Positions 44,340-52,927 of a DNA stretch of 64,000 bases are shown here, one piece after another. The position numbers and the translations under genes are program-made. The notes beneath the pieces were generated by a model. That model was not told the DNA's origin. It worked only from the letters and a program-made list of their open reading frames with translations, and made no database searches. Numbering within the stretch: the first letter of the stretch is position 1; the number at the start of each line of letters is the position of its first letter. This DNA is from Thermohalobaculum sp039822785 (GTDB taxonomy: Bacteria > Pseudomonadota > Alphaproteobacteria > Rhodobacterales > Rhodobacteraceae), in assembly GCA_039822785.1 (NCBI GenBank), contig JBCBMO010000001.1, positions 635,534-699,533 of the forward strand, given 5' to 3'.

Positions 44340-46454
44340 TCACGCGGCGGTTCGCGTTGCGTTGGTTGACACCACCAACCCGCCCGGCGTCATCGAATAG
44401 ACCTCGTCGGCCGCGTGCAGCGTCGTCTCCCGATGCGCGACGAACAGGAGGGATACCTCGAGCCGCCGGAGGGTCGCGAAGATCCGGTCCTCGCGCTCGG
44501 GGTCGAGATGCGCCGTGCCTTCGTCCAGGACGAGGATCGAGGGACGGCGATAGAGCGCCCGCGCGATCAGCACGCGCTGCTTCTGGCCGCCGGAGAGCGC
44601 GGCGCCCATGTCGCCGACCAGGCTGTCGTAGCGCATCGGCATCGCCTCGATGTCGGCATCGATCTCTGCGATCCGCGCACACTCACTGACACGGTCGAGA
44701 TCGGGGCTGGGATCGAAGAAGGTGATGTTCTCCGCTAGTGTTCCCGAAAACAGCGCATCTTCCTGCAGGACGGCGCCGATCGCGCAGCGGTATTGCGCCA
44801 GCGTGGGACCTTCGAGCAGCCGTCCGCCCCAGCGTGCCTCGCCCGCCGAGGGCGGGGTCATGCCGAGCAAAACGCGCAATAAGCTGCTCTTGCCGCATCC
44901 CGACGGGCCGTTGATCGCGACCCGGGCGCCCGGCTTGAGGGTGAAATCCAGCCCCTCGAAGACCCAGGGCATGCGCGGGCCGTAGCGCAGGCCGGCGCCG
45001 CGCAAGCTTAGGGGCAGCGGACGACCGCCGGCCACGACCGCCGCCGGCGCCGCGGGTGGAGCGCGGTCGGGCTCGGCCGTCACCACATCGGCGAGGCGGT
45101 CGAGATGCAGACGGAGCATCAGGAAGGTCATGATGTGGTCAATCACGGAGGCGACCCGGCGGGTGGTTTGGTCGCGGTAGGCCATGAACGCGAGCAGCAT
45201 TCCCACCGTGAACTCGCCGGAGAGGCTGAGACGGGCGGCCACATAGACCACGAGCACCATCTCGAGCCCAAGGATCAACTCGTTGACCGTCTTCGCGGAC
45301 AGCTCCAGTCGCCCAAGGCGCAGGCCCGCGTCCACATCGGCCGCGTGCAGGTTGAGCCAGGACTGGCGCCGTCGCTCCTCACCCGCCGCCATGCGGATCG
45401 AGGCCACGCCGCGCAGTGTCTCGATCGTGTGGGTCTCCTTCGTGGCGGCCGCGATCAGCGCTTGCTCGCCCCGCCGCTTGAGCGGCGTGTGCAGCACGAG
45501 ACGGATCAGAAACGTCAGCGCCAGCGCGCCAAGGGTGATCGCCGCCAAGCGCGGCTCGTAGAGCCACAGGATGGCGATCAGAGCGAGCGCGAAGGCGAGA
45601 TCGACCATCGCGCTAATCAGCCGCTCGCTCAGGAACTGCGAGACCTCGTTCAGCGAATCCAAGCGGGAGAGCACGTCGCCGACGTTGCGCCGCTCGAACC
45701 AATCCGTTGGCAGCCGCAGCAGGTGGCTGAACACGTTAATCGTGGTCTGCGCCTCGACGGCCGCTCCGGCCCCGAGCAGCGCCGTGCCATGCAACCACTT
45801 CGAGAAGGCCGCGAACACGACCGTCGCCCCAAAGCCGAGGGCGAGGATGGCGGCAAGGTCGATGTCACCCTTCACCAGCACCTCGTCGACTACGATCTGC
45901 AGATAGAGCGGCGCGACGAGCCCTGTGACCTGGAGCAGCAGCGTCAGCGCGAGGATCTGGGCGCCCGCCCGCCACGCGCCGCGCAGACTGCTCCAAAGGT
46001 CCGTCAGCCGAAGCCGCGACGTGTCGCGCACGGCTTCGAAACCATCGGTCGGCGCGAACTCCATGGCGACGCCGGAGAAGCGGCGGGCAAGCTCTGTGCG
46101 AGAGACGCGCACCCGGCCGCGGGCGGGGTCGCAAAGGGTGACGCTGCGCCGGCCGACACGCTCCAGCACCACGAAATGGCTCATGTCCATGTGCAACACG
46201 GCGGGCAGGCGCAGGTGGTGCATCGCCTCCGGTTCCAGCCGTAGGGCGCGGGAGGCGAGACCGTGGCTTGCGGCGATCTCCATCACATCCGCCGCCGTCG
46301 CACCGCGGAGGGAAACGCCCGCAGCATGACGCGCGCGGCACAAATCGACGTGTCGGCCGTAGGCGCCAGCGATCATCACCACGCAGGCCAGGCCGCATTC
46401 CGCCGCCTCCGCCTGCCGCACCAGCCGTACGCGGCCTGAAGCTCCGAAGATCAT
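44340..46454 (-). CDS. ABC exporter with N-terminal C39 peptidase domain
   Basis: 704 residues. An N-terminal C39 peptidase carries all expected residues: Gln14 and Cys20 in QAEAAECGLAC, His93 in DMSHFVVL and Asp109 in CDPARG. A six-helix membrane domain follows (from about residue 160), then an ATPase with Walker A GPSGCGKSS, signature LSGGQKQR, Walker B ILVLDEGTAHLD and the H-loop VAHRE. Such proteins cut a double-glycine leader and export the mature peptide. Because Cys20 is present it is not the inactive type seen in RTX exporters. The ATG overlaps the HlyD-like stop (ATGA). A matching GG-leader peptide gene lies upstream at 47830. Confidence 0.9.
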   Translation of the reverse strand: MIFGASGRVRLVRQAEAAECGLACVVMIAGAYGRHVDLCRARHAAGVSLRGATAADVMEIAASHGLASRALRLEPEAMHHLRLPAVLHMDMSHFVVLERVGRRSVTLCDPARGRVRVSRTELARRFSGVAMEFAPTDGFEAVRDTSRLRLTDLWSSLRGAWRAGAQILALTLLLQVTGLVAPLYLQIVVDEVLVKGDIDLAAILALGFGATVVFAAFSKWLHGTALLGAGAAVEAQTTINVFSHLLRLPTDWFERRNVGDVLSRLDSLNEVSQFLSERLISAMVDLAFALALIAILWLYEPRLAAITLGALALTFLIRLVLHTPLKRRGEQALIAAATKETHTIETLRGVASIRMAAGEERRRQSWLNLHAADVDAGLRLGRLELSAKTVNELILGLEMVLVVYVAARLSLSGEFTVGMLLAFMAYRDQTTRRVASVIDHIMTFLMLRLHLDRLADVVTAEPDRAPPAAPAAVVAGGRPLPLSLRGAGLRYGPRMPWVFEGLDFTLKPGARVAINGPSGCGKSSLLRVLLGMTPPSAGEARWGGRLLEGPTLAQYRCAIGAVLQEDALFSGTLAENITFFDPSPDLDRVSECARIAEIDADIEAMPMRYDSLVGDMGAALSGGQKQRVLIARALYRRPSILVLDEGTAHLDPEREDRIFATLRRLEVSLLFVAHRETTLHAADEVYSMTPGGLVVSTNATRTAA

Positions 46455-47695
46455 TTGAGACTCCCTGTCGATTTCATGAGGGGTGCGAGCAGCCAATCGA
46501 GAAGCGAGCGGCGTTCGAGGGCGATGCTGGCCTGCAGACGCATGCCGGCCTGCAGCGGTGCCGCGAGGTCGTCCGTCGACACGGACTGGTCTTCGAGCGC
46601 GACCGTTACGCGATAGGCAGGAACGTTGAGCGGCAGTTGCGGCGGCGCGTCATCGGGCGCGATGACGGTGCGCGTCACCGCTGCGACGCGGCCGCGAAAC
46701 ACGCCGAAGCGCTCATGCGGGAAAGCGTCGTAGCGGATGCCGACGTCTTGGCCGGGCACAACGAAGCCGATGGCGCGGGAGGGCACGAAGAGCGTCGCCT
46801 CGAACACGGCGCCCTCGGGGAGGATCTGCACCAGGGCCCGCCCGGGGGCCACATCCTGCCCCGGCGCTGCGGTGAGCGCCGCGACCACGCCGTCAATCGG
46901 CGCCATCAGGAGCGTCTCGCGCCGCGCGGCGATCTCGGCGCGTTCCTGGGTCAAGGCCAGCCACTCGGCCTCCAGTTCCGCGACGGTGCGATCACGCGTC
47001 AGCGCGGCAACGGCGGCGACGCCGTCGAGGGCGGCGAGCCGCCCCTCCAGCACCGCGGCCTCCTGCGCGATCTCCGCCGCGGCGGCGCGCACCGCGGTCA
47101 GCGCCGTCTCCGCCTCGCGCCGCGCGGCGTCCGAAGCGACACCGCGCTCGGCAAGCGCCGTGCGGCGTGCCAGCGTGACGGCGGCGAGCGCCCTCAGCGC
47201 CTCCTGTTCGTCGGCGCGGGCGGAAAGAGCGGCGCGTTCGGCCAGCATCGCGGTGCGCTCGATCGCGGCGCGCTCGGTGTCGGCGGCATGGGCGCGATTG
47301 GCGACGGCGATCCGCGCGCGGACGTTGTCGATCCGTCTGGCGAGCGCCTCGTCGGCGGCCGCGCCGGGGTCGGTTCCACTGCCGTCGCGGTGCTGATGGC
47401 GCAACCGCACGAGCGGCGCGCCCCGGCGCACCGTTTCGCCTTCGGCGATGAGCACCTCAGCCACCACACCCGCCCCCGGCGCGACCACGCGCGCCATGCC
47501 CGAGGAAGGGGCGACGAAGCCGGGCGCGGTCTCCTTGCGCGCGTAATCAACATTGAGAAGCGCCGCACCGGCCAGCAACGCCGTCACGACGAGGCCGGCG
47601 GTGAGGATCTGGCCCACGGGCGGCGGCGCCAGCACCACCTCGCCTTGCAGCCGCGCCCGATGGGCCTCGAGCGCCTGATCGCGGAAGAGTCTCAT
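46451..47695 (-). CDS. HlyD-family periplasmic adaptor subunit
   Basis: 414 residues. A short cytosolic N-terminus and one membrane helix (about residues 29-47) are followed by a lipoyl/barrel part (VVAEVLIAEGETVRRGAPLV), an Ala-rich coiled-coil hairpin of about 140 residues, then the second half (MAPIDGVVAALTAAPGQDVA) and the C-terminal beta domain. This is the membrane-fusion protein of a type 1-like exporter, partner of the C39 ABC protein whose gene overlaps it. An outer-membrane TolC is not encoded here. Confidence 0.88.
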   Translation of the reverse strand: MRLFRDQALEAHRARLQGEVVLAPPPVGQILTAGLVVTALLAGAALLNVDYARKETAPGFVAPSSGMARVVAPGAGVVAEVLIAEGETVRRGAPLVRLRHQHRDGSGTDPGAAADEALARRIDNVRARIAVANRAHAADTERAAIERTAMLAERAALSARADEQEALRALAAVTLARRTALAERGVASDAARREAETALTAVRAAAAEIAQEAAVLEGRLAALDGVAAVAALTRDRTVAELEAEWLALTQERAEIAARRETLLMAPIDGVVAALTAAPGQDVAPGRALVQILPEGAVFEATLFVPSRAIGFVVPGQDVGIRYDAFPHERFGVFRGRVAAVTRTVIAPDDAPPQLPLNVPAYRVTVALEDQSVSTDDLAAPLQAGMRLQASIALERRSLLDWLLAPLMKSTGSLK

Positions 47696-47829
47696 GGTGT
47701 CGATCCATCTTGTTGGAAGCGGGCCGTCGAGGGTTTCGGCGGCCCGCCAAGCGAAGGGAGGGAATGGCCGGAGGACCTTCCAGAGCGAGCGGCGCTGGAA
47801 GGCCCCGCCATCGGAGCCCCAAGCCCCAA

Positions 47830-48096
47830 TCAGACCAGGATGGTGTTCGGCCTGTCCCCATCGCTGGCCCCGCCGCCGCCGGTGCCGAAGGCGACGATCA
47901 GGGCGGCGACGGCCAGCGGGCCCGCCGCGACGTCCTTCACCCAGGTGCTGAAGCGCTTCGTCTGGCGCCCGATGTCACGCGCCCGGTTCTTGAGCCAGTT
48001 GCCGAAACCAGCGCCGCCGACAGCGCCCAGTTCCGTCTCGCTGAGCAGCCGGACGCCCGGGTACACTTCCAGTTCGTTCTGTTCGTTGAAGTTCAT
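47830..48096 (-). CDS. Double-glycine leader peptide (bacteriocin-like precursor)
   Basis: 88 residues from ATG 48096 (GGAG is 9 bases upstream). The first 28 residues form a leader ending RLLSETELGAVGG, the hydrophobic/acidic pattern recognised by C39 peptidases; cleavage would follow Gly28. The predicted 60-residue product starts AGFGNWLKNRARDIGRQTKR, is strongly basic, then has a hydrophobic helix (AAGPLAVAALIVAFG), a Gly-rich turn and a hydrophilic tail ending NTILV. No Cys, so no disulfide or lanthionine. It lies 134 bases ahead of the HlyD/C39-ABC genes on the same strand. Confidence 0.75.
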   Translation of the reverse strand: MNFNEQNELEVYPGVRLLSETELGAVGGAGFGNWLKNRARDIGRQTKRFSTWVKDVAAGPLAVAALIVAFGTGGGGASDGDRPNTILV

Positions 48097-48314
48097 CGCT
48101 TTCATCTCCACTTTGAATGCGGCCGCCGATCGGGCCGTGACCCCATCTGCGCCGACCCAAACCGGGGGACCAGCGCAAGGGTTTGGGCGCCGTCCCAAGG
48201 ATTGGGACGGGGGCGAGGCGTTGGATCGGTCATCTGGGGATCGCTGGCAGCGGCGGTGTCAGAGAAGCGGGCTTCCGCGCAGCGAGGACTTTCCTGCCCT
48301 GCCCGCCTACGGCG

Positions 48315-50084
48315 TCAAAACGACAGCGAAAGGCTGACGTAGCCACGCAGATCGCGTAGGTCGTCATCGTCTAGCGGGCCGTCACTGAGCACGGGCACAC
48401 CGACGCCGAGGGTGATTTCGCTCGCCTCGGTCGGCGACCAGCGAAAATCGGCACCGGCGCCAACCAACAGCGTGCGGTCCTCGAACCCATCGTCGGGCCA
48501 GGCGATGCCGGCGGCGACGAACGGCTCGAAGCTCACGGGCCGGGACAGCGGTGCCTCGCCCAGCACGAAACGCCCGGGCAGCGCCAGATCGAACATCTCG
48601 ATCTCGCTGCCGAGGCGGGCAAAGGCCACGTTGGGCTCGGCCACCGCCGTCTCGCGGAACCCGCGAACGGTGTCGGCGCCGCCGAGGGCGACCTCCTCGA
48701 ACGGTAGCAGCGCATCGTTCGCCAGTTGCGCCGAGGCCGAGAGCGATAGCGTCGCCCGCTCGTGCACCCGCCCCACGACGAAGGCCTGGCCGAGCCAGCT
48801 GACGAATTGCGAATCCGGCACGTCGCCGCCGTTCTCCGTCGCGCCGGCGAGGCCGAGACCGACGCTGACCGTCGATCGCAGCGACAGCGCGATCCGATCG
48901 CGCCGATGCAGCACCGATTGGCCGAGGCGGAGTACCGTGCCGCGTGCAACCCCGTCCTCGACCCCCGGCGAGAACGAGAACCGGGTGCCGAGCAGCCGCG
49001 TCTCGCTCCGCGCGAAGAAAACGCCAGCGTCCAGCGTAAAGGTAGTCGAGGCCGTGCGCAGCGCATCGAAGGCCAGCCCGGCCCGGCCCTCGGTGAAGTC
49101 GCTCTCGATATCCAGCGCATCGAAGGGCTCCTCGATCACGCGGGTCCGGGTGACCGTGGCGCCGGCAAAGGCGCGCAGGCCCGCGGGATGCAGGGGCGCA
49201 ACCACCTGCAGATCGCCCGACTGGCGCCCGCGCGACACCTCCCCGCCGAGCTGGACCACGTCGCCGACACCGGCGATGTTATTGAGGCTGATATCGAAAA
49301 GCCCGCGATGAACCCCGGTCGACGGCGGGTCGAAATTGTCGAAGCCGAAGGTCAGTTCGACCGGCGGGGCCGCTTCGACCGCGACCTCGAGACGGGTCTC
49401 GCCGGGGCCGATGCCGGGCAGCAGGCGCCCCTCCAGCCGGCGCACGGCGGGATCCTGCAGCAGCAGGCCGAAGCGCTCCTGCACGAGATCGAGCCTGAGC
49501 GGCTCATCGCGATCCAGCATCAGTCGGCGGCGGACGAAGGCAGCGCTCAGCTGGCCCGGGCGGCGGCCCTCGTCGGCGACCCCCTCGCCGCTGACGACGA
49601 TGTCGGTCAGGCGGCCCTCGACCACCTGGAACCTCACGCTCCCCTCGGTCACGTCCTGGGGCAGCGGAATGATGACGCCAGAGGAGACGTAGCCGCGGTC
49701 GGTGTAGTAGCGCGTGAGCGCGATGCGCGCGGCCTCGAGATCGTCGATGGTGATCGCCTGGCCGATGAGCGGCGCCACCACCTCGCGCAGCGTGGCGGCG
49801 TCAAAAACGGTATTACCCTCGAAGGTTACATCGCGGAGCACGAAGCTGTCCGGTCCGGCCGATCCCGGGGCTCGGAGATCCGGGACCTCCGGGCCGGGCG
49901 CCGGCACCAGACCGTCGGGCGCCGGCTCGTCCTGCTCAGGCACCGTCGGCGGGGAGAGCGGGCGCGTCGGCTGCGATGCCCGTGGCAGCACCTGAGCCCA
50001 AACACTCGGTGCGGCGCCCAACACGATGACCGCCGCCAGCGCCAGCCCTGCGCGCAGGCCCATCGGGCGCAGTGCCGCCCGCAT
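48315..50084 (-). CDS. Two-partner secretion outer-membrane transporter (TpsB; ShlB/FhaC family)
   Basis: 589 residues with a signal peptide (cleavage near SVWAQ), a Pro-rich linker, two POTRA domains (FVLRDVTFEGNTVFDAATLR ... TEGSVRFQVVEGRLTDIVV) and a C-terminal beta-barrel ending in SLSLSF. FGFDNFDPPSTGVHRG is the start of the barrel, and GGADTVRGFRE is the conserved motif of loop 6 (VRGY/F). The start ATG 50084 overlaps the TpsA stop (TGATG). It should export the adjacent TpsA protein. Confidence 0.9.
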   Translation of the reverse strand: MRAALRPMGLRAGLALAAVIVLGAAPSVWAQVLPRASQPTRPLSPPTVPEQDEPAPDGLVPAPGPEVPDLRAPGSAGPDSFVLRDVTFEGNTVFDAATLREVVAPLIGQAITIDDLEAARIALTRYYTDRGYVSSGVIIPLPQDVTEGSVRFQVVEGRLTDIVVSGEGVADEGRRPGQLSAAFVRRRLMLDRDEPLRLDLVQERFGLLLQDPAVRRLEGRLLPGIGPGETRLEVAVEAAPPVELTFGFDNFDPPSTGVHRGLFDISLNNIAGVGDVVQLGGEVSRGRQSGDLQVVAPLHPAGLRAFAGATVTRTRVIEEPFDALDIESDFTEGRAGLAFDALRTASTTFTLDAGVFFARSETRLLGTRFSFSPGVEDGVARGTVLRLGQSVLHRRDRIALSLRSTVSVGLGLAGATENGGDVPDSQFVSWLGQAFVVGRVHERATLSLSASAQLANDALLPFEEVALGGADTVRGFRETAVAEPNVAFARLGSEIEMFDLALPGRFVLGEAPLSRPVSFEPFVAAGIAWPDDGFEDRTLLVGAGADFRWSPTEASEITLGVGVPVLSDGPLDDDDLRDLRGYVSLSLSF

Positions 50085-52927
50085 CAAGGCAGCGGCTCGC
50101 CGATAAACCTGCGCGAGGCCGCGGCGCAGCCCGTCTCAGCCGGCCGACGCAGCGCCACCAGATCCTCGTCGCCGCTCTCGTCCGCATCGGGCAGCGGCAC
50201 GAAGGCGCCGAACAGGCCCGGCACGCCCTGGCCGTCGATCCCGCCGCCCTGTCCCGCAACCACCGTCAGGCTGCTGCGCCCGCTGGCGGCCGACAGGCAG
50301 GGATCACGCAGCAGCTGGCGCGGATCGAGAAAGCCCGCATCGATCCCGGCCAGATCCGTCGGGTTCTCCTGAGCGCCGTCGATCGTGACTGTGCCGTCGA
50401 TCCCGCCGCCCAGGGACGAGGCATCGATGACGGCACCGGGCTCAAGGAACACGCCGCCGGCGGAGAGGAAGATGTTCCCGCCGTCCCCGTCCAGCGCGGT
50501 CGCGATAAAGGCGCTGTCGCCATCGCCGACGATGAAGGCGGAAGTGACGCTGATGTCGCCGCCCGTGCCCTCGCCCGTTGCCACGTTGGTCTCCAGGCTC
50601 GAGCCCTGCAGCCGGGTGAGCCCGTCCGCCGTCAGGATCAGCCGGCCGCCGCCGCTCGCCGCCGCATCGGCGCGGATCTGCGCCCCGCCCGACAGGTCGA
50701 TGCCACCCGCGTCGACGGTCAGCTCGCCGGCGTCACCCGCCACGGGGCTAGTGGCCGAGACGCGGATCTGCGGCGCCCCGCCCGCATCGCCGGCAAGGCT
50801 GAGCTGGCCCGCCACAATCTCCACGTCGCCGCCCGCGCCGATGCTGCCGCCGGGCGGCGGGCCCGTGTCGGGGTTCTCGTCGGCGCTGGCGAAGATGCTG
50901 GCGCTGCCACTTAGGCCGAGCGTGCCCTCGGCCATGACCAACACCGATCCGGCATCGCCCGCGCCAAGCGTCGCCGTATTGATCGAGGCGCGGTCCTCGA
51001 GGGTCACGTCGAAGGCGAACACCCCCACATCGCCGCCCTGACCGGTATCGAACGTCGTGGTGCCGACCAGGGCGTTGTCGGACAGCCACACGTTCGGTGC
51101 CGTGAGCACGATGCTGCCGCCCTGGCCGCCGAGATCACCGAAGGACGCCACGCCGGCGTTGCCATCCAGCGTGATGCCCTGGCCGGCCGTCAGCGCGATA
51201 TCGCCGCCCACCGCACCGCCGAAGGCCGAGGAGAACACCGCCGCGTCGTCGCCGATGGTCAGCGTCTCGCTTCCGGTCAACGCGATCTCGCCCGGCGCAC
51301 CGTTGCCGAGCACGGCGACCGCCAGATCGGTGTCCCCGGCAAGCTCGATCGTCGTGGCGTCGATACGGATTAGGCCCGCCGATCCTGCCTCGTCGGTGAA
51401 CCCCCCGACGAAATCGGCGTTCACGTCGGCGTTGTCGAAGCGCACCGTTTCCGCCGTCAGTTCGAAGCGGCCGGCCGTGCCGCCGAAGAACCCCTGCAGG
51501 TTGATCTGCGGCTGCAGGAACGGCGTGCCGGTGAACGATGCGGCGTCAGCGTCGATCACGACGCTCCCTGCGACACCGCCCGCCCCCGAGTTGACCGACA
51601 GCTCGGCGCCGTCGGACACGGCCAGCGTATCCGCCACGATCCGCACCGTACCGCCCGTGCCGGCGCCAAGGCCCAGGAGATCGGCGCCGAAGACCTGGAC
51701 ACCGCTGGGGTTGATCCCGAAACCGTCGATCATGACGCTGGTGGCGTCGATCTGCACCTCGCCTCCACGCCCGCCGGGGCCGGTCGCGTCGACCGAGATC
51801 AACTGGCCGCCGCTCTCGAGCACCAATTCGCCGGCATCGACCGCGATGATCCCGGCGCCGAAGGGTTCAAATGGGAAGGGGAAGAAGGGCAGCCCGCTGG
51901 CGTCGACCGTCGCGCTTTCGGCGACGCGGACCCGTTCGCCCGAGAGTGTGATGTCCGGCGCGTCCGACGGCGCCTCAAGCGCGAGCGTGGTGAGCCCAGC
52001 GCCCCCAGCGATGTCGATCACGCCGCCCTCGACCGTGATCTGCCCGCGGTCGCCGCCACCGAAGCTGTTCGCCGAGACGATGCTGCCGCCATCGATGCCG
52101 ATGTCTGCGCCACGGATGACGATGCTGCCGGCAAGGCCGGGGCCGAAGCCGTTGACGCTGATCTGGGCCGCGTCGCCGATCCGCACTGCGCCGGCGGGCG
52201 GCCCGCCGGCCGAGCCATCCAGCGGCACCGGGCTGCCCGGGCCGCCGCCCGAGAGCACGATCCGCCCGTCCAGGTTCTCGACCAGGATCGCGCTGCCGAG
52301 ACCGCTGAACGGCGATGTCCCCGCCACCTCGACCGCCGGGCCCGCCAGGGTGACGGCCGAGGGCGTGCCACCGATTGCCGAGGCACCGGCAACGCGGATC
52401 GCGCCTGCGTCGCTTGGCAGAAAGCCGAAGGCTGACGGCGGCGCGATGGTCAGCGTGCTGCCCGCAGGATCGCCGGCCGAGAACACCGCGCCGTCGGCGA
52501 AAGTGACCCTATCCGCCGCCGAGAGGTGCACCGCCCCGCCGAAGCTGAAGAACTGGCCGCCCGGCCCAAGCGTGATGCCGGCTGGATTGATGAACACGAG
52601 ATCCGCGCTCGGCGAGAAGACGGCGACGGCGCCGTCGATTTGGCTGACCGCGCCGCCCGTCACGCGGGAGATGACGCGCCCCACGGTGGGATCTGCCTCG
52701 AAGCCCGCAATCAGGCCCGACCCCACCGAGAACGTCTCGAAGCTGTGGAACAGGTTGGCGCCCCGCTGCTGACCCAGCGTCTGTGGGATGGCGACGTTGA
52801 TACCGACGGGCGACAGCGTCGCCGCGGGACCCAGCGTACCGTCGGTGACAACTTGCCCCGGTGCTAGGCCAGCCCAGGCCGCCAGGATCGCCAGTGCGAG
52901 GACAGGATTGCGCGCCCACACGGTCAT
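50084..52927 (-). CDS. TpsA exoprotein with filamentous-haemagglutinin secretion domain
   Basis: 947 residues. After a signal peptide (ending near GLAPGQ) the TPS secretion domain is clear: GANLFHSFETFSVGSG, RVTGGAVSQIDGAV and ADLVFINPAGITLGPGG. The rest is a long Gly/Asp/Val-rich right-handed beta-helix. The end has a conserved-looking DPCLSAASGRSSLTVVAGQGG. The arrangement (short TpsA with a Cys-containing tail next to a CHAT protease) resembles cyanobacterial loci more than classical adhesin loci. ATG 52927 overlaps the CHAT stop. Confidence 0.87.
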   Translation of the reverse strand: MTVWARNPVLALAILAAWAGLAPGQVVTDGTLGPAATLSPVGINVAIPQTLGQQRGANLFHSFETFSVGSGLIAGFEADPTVGRVISRVTGGAVSQIDGAVAVFSPSADLVFINPAGITLGPGGQFFSFGGAVHLSAADRVTFADGAVFSAGDPAGSTLTIAPPSAFGFLPSDAGAIRVAGASAIGGTPSAVTLAGPAVEVAGTSPFSGLGSAILVENLDGRIVLSGGGPGSPVPLDGSAGGPPAGAVRIGDAAQISVNGFGPGLAGSIVIRGADIGIDGGSIVSANSFGGGDRGQITVEGGVIDIAGGAGLTTLALEAPSDAPDITLSGERVRVAESATVDASGLPFFPFPFEPFGAGIIAVDAGELVLESGGQLISVDATGPGGRGGEVQIDATSVMIDGFGINPSGVQVFGADLLGLGAGTGGTVRIVADTLAVSDGAELSVNSGAGGVAGSVVIDADAASFTGTPFLQPQINLQGFFGGTAGRFELTAETVRFDNADVNADFVGGFTDEAGSAGLIRIDATTIELAGDTDLAVAVLGNGAPGEIALTGSETLTIGDDAAVFSSAFGGAVGGDIALTAGQGITLDGNAGVASFGDLGGQGGSIVLTAPNVWLSDNALVGTTTFDTGQGGDVGVFAFDVTLEDRASINTATLGAGDAGSVLVMAEGTLGLSGSASIFASADENPDTGPPPGGSIGAGGDVEIVAGQLSLAGDAGGAPQIRVSATSPVAGDAGELTVDAGGIDLSGGAQIRADAAASGGGRLILTADGLTRLQGSSLETNVATGEGTGGDISVTSAFIVGDGDSAFIATALDGDGGNIFLSAGGVFLEPGAVIDASSLGGGIDGTVTIDGAQENPTDLAGIDAGFLDPRQLLRDPCLSAASGRSSLTVVAGQGGGIDGQGVPGLFGAFVPLPDADESGDEDLVALRRPAETGCAAASRRFIGEPLP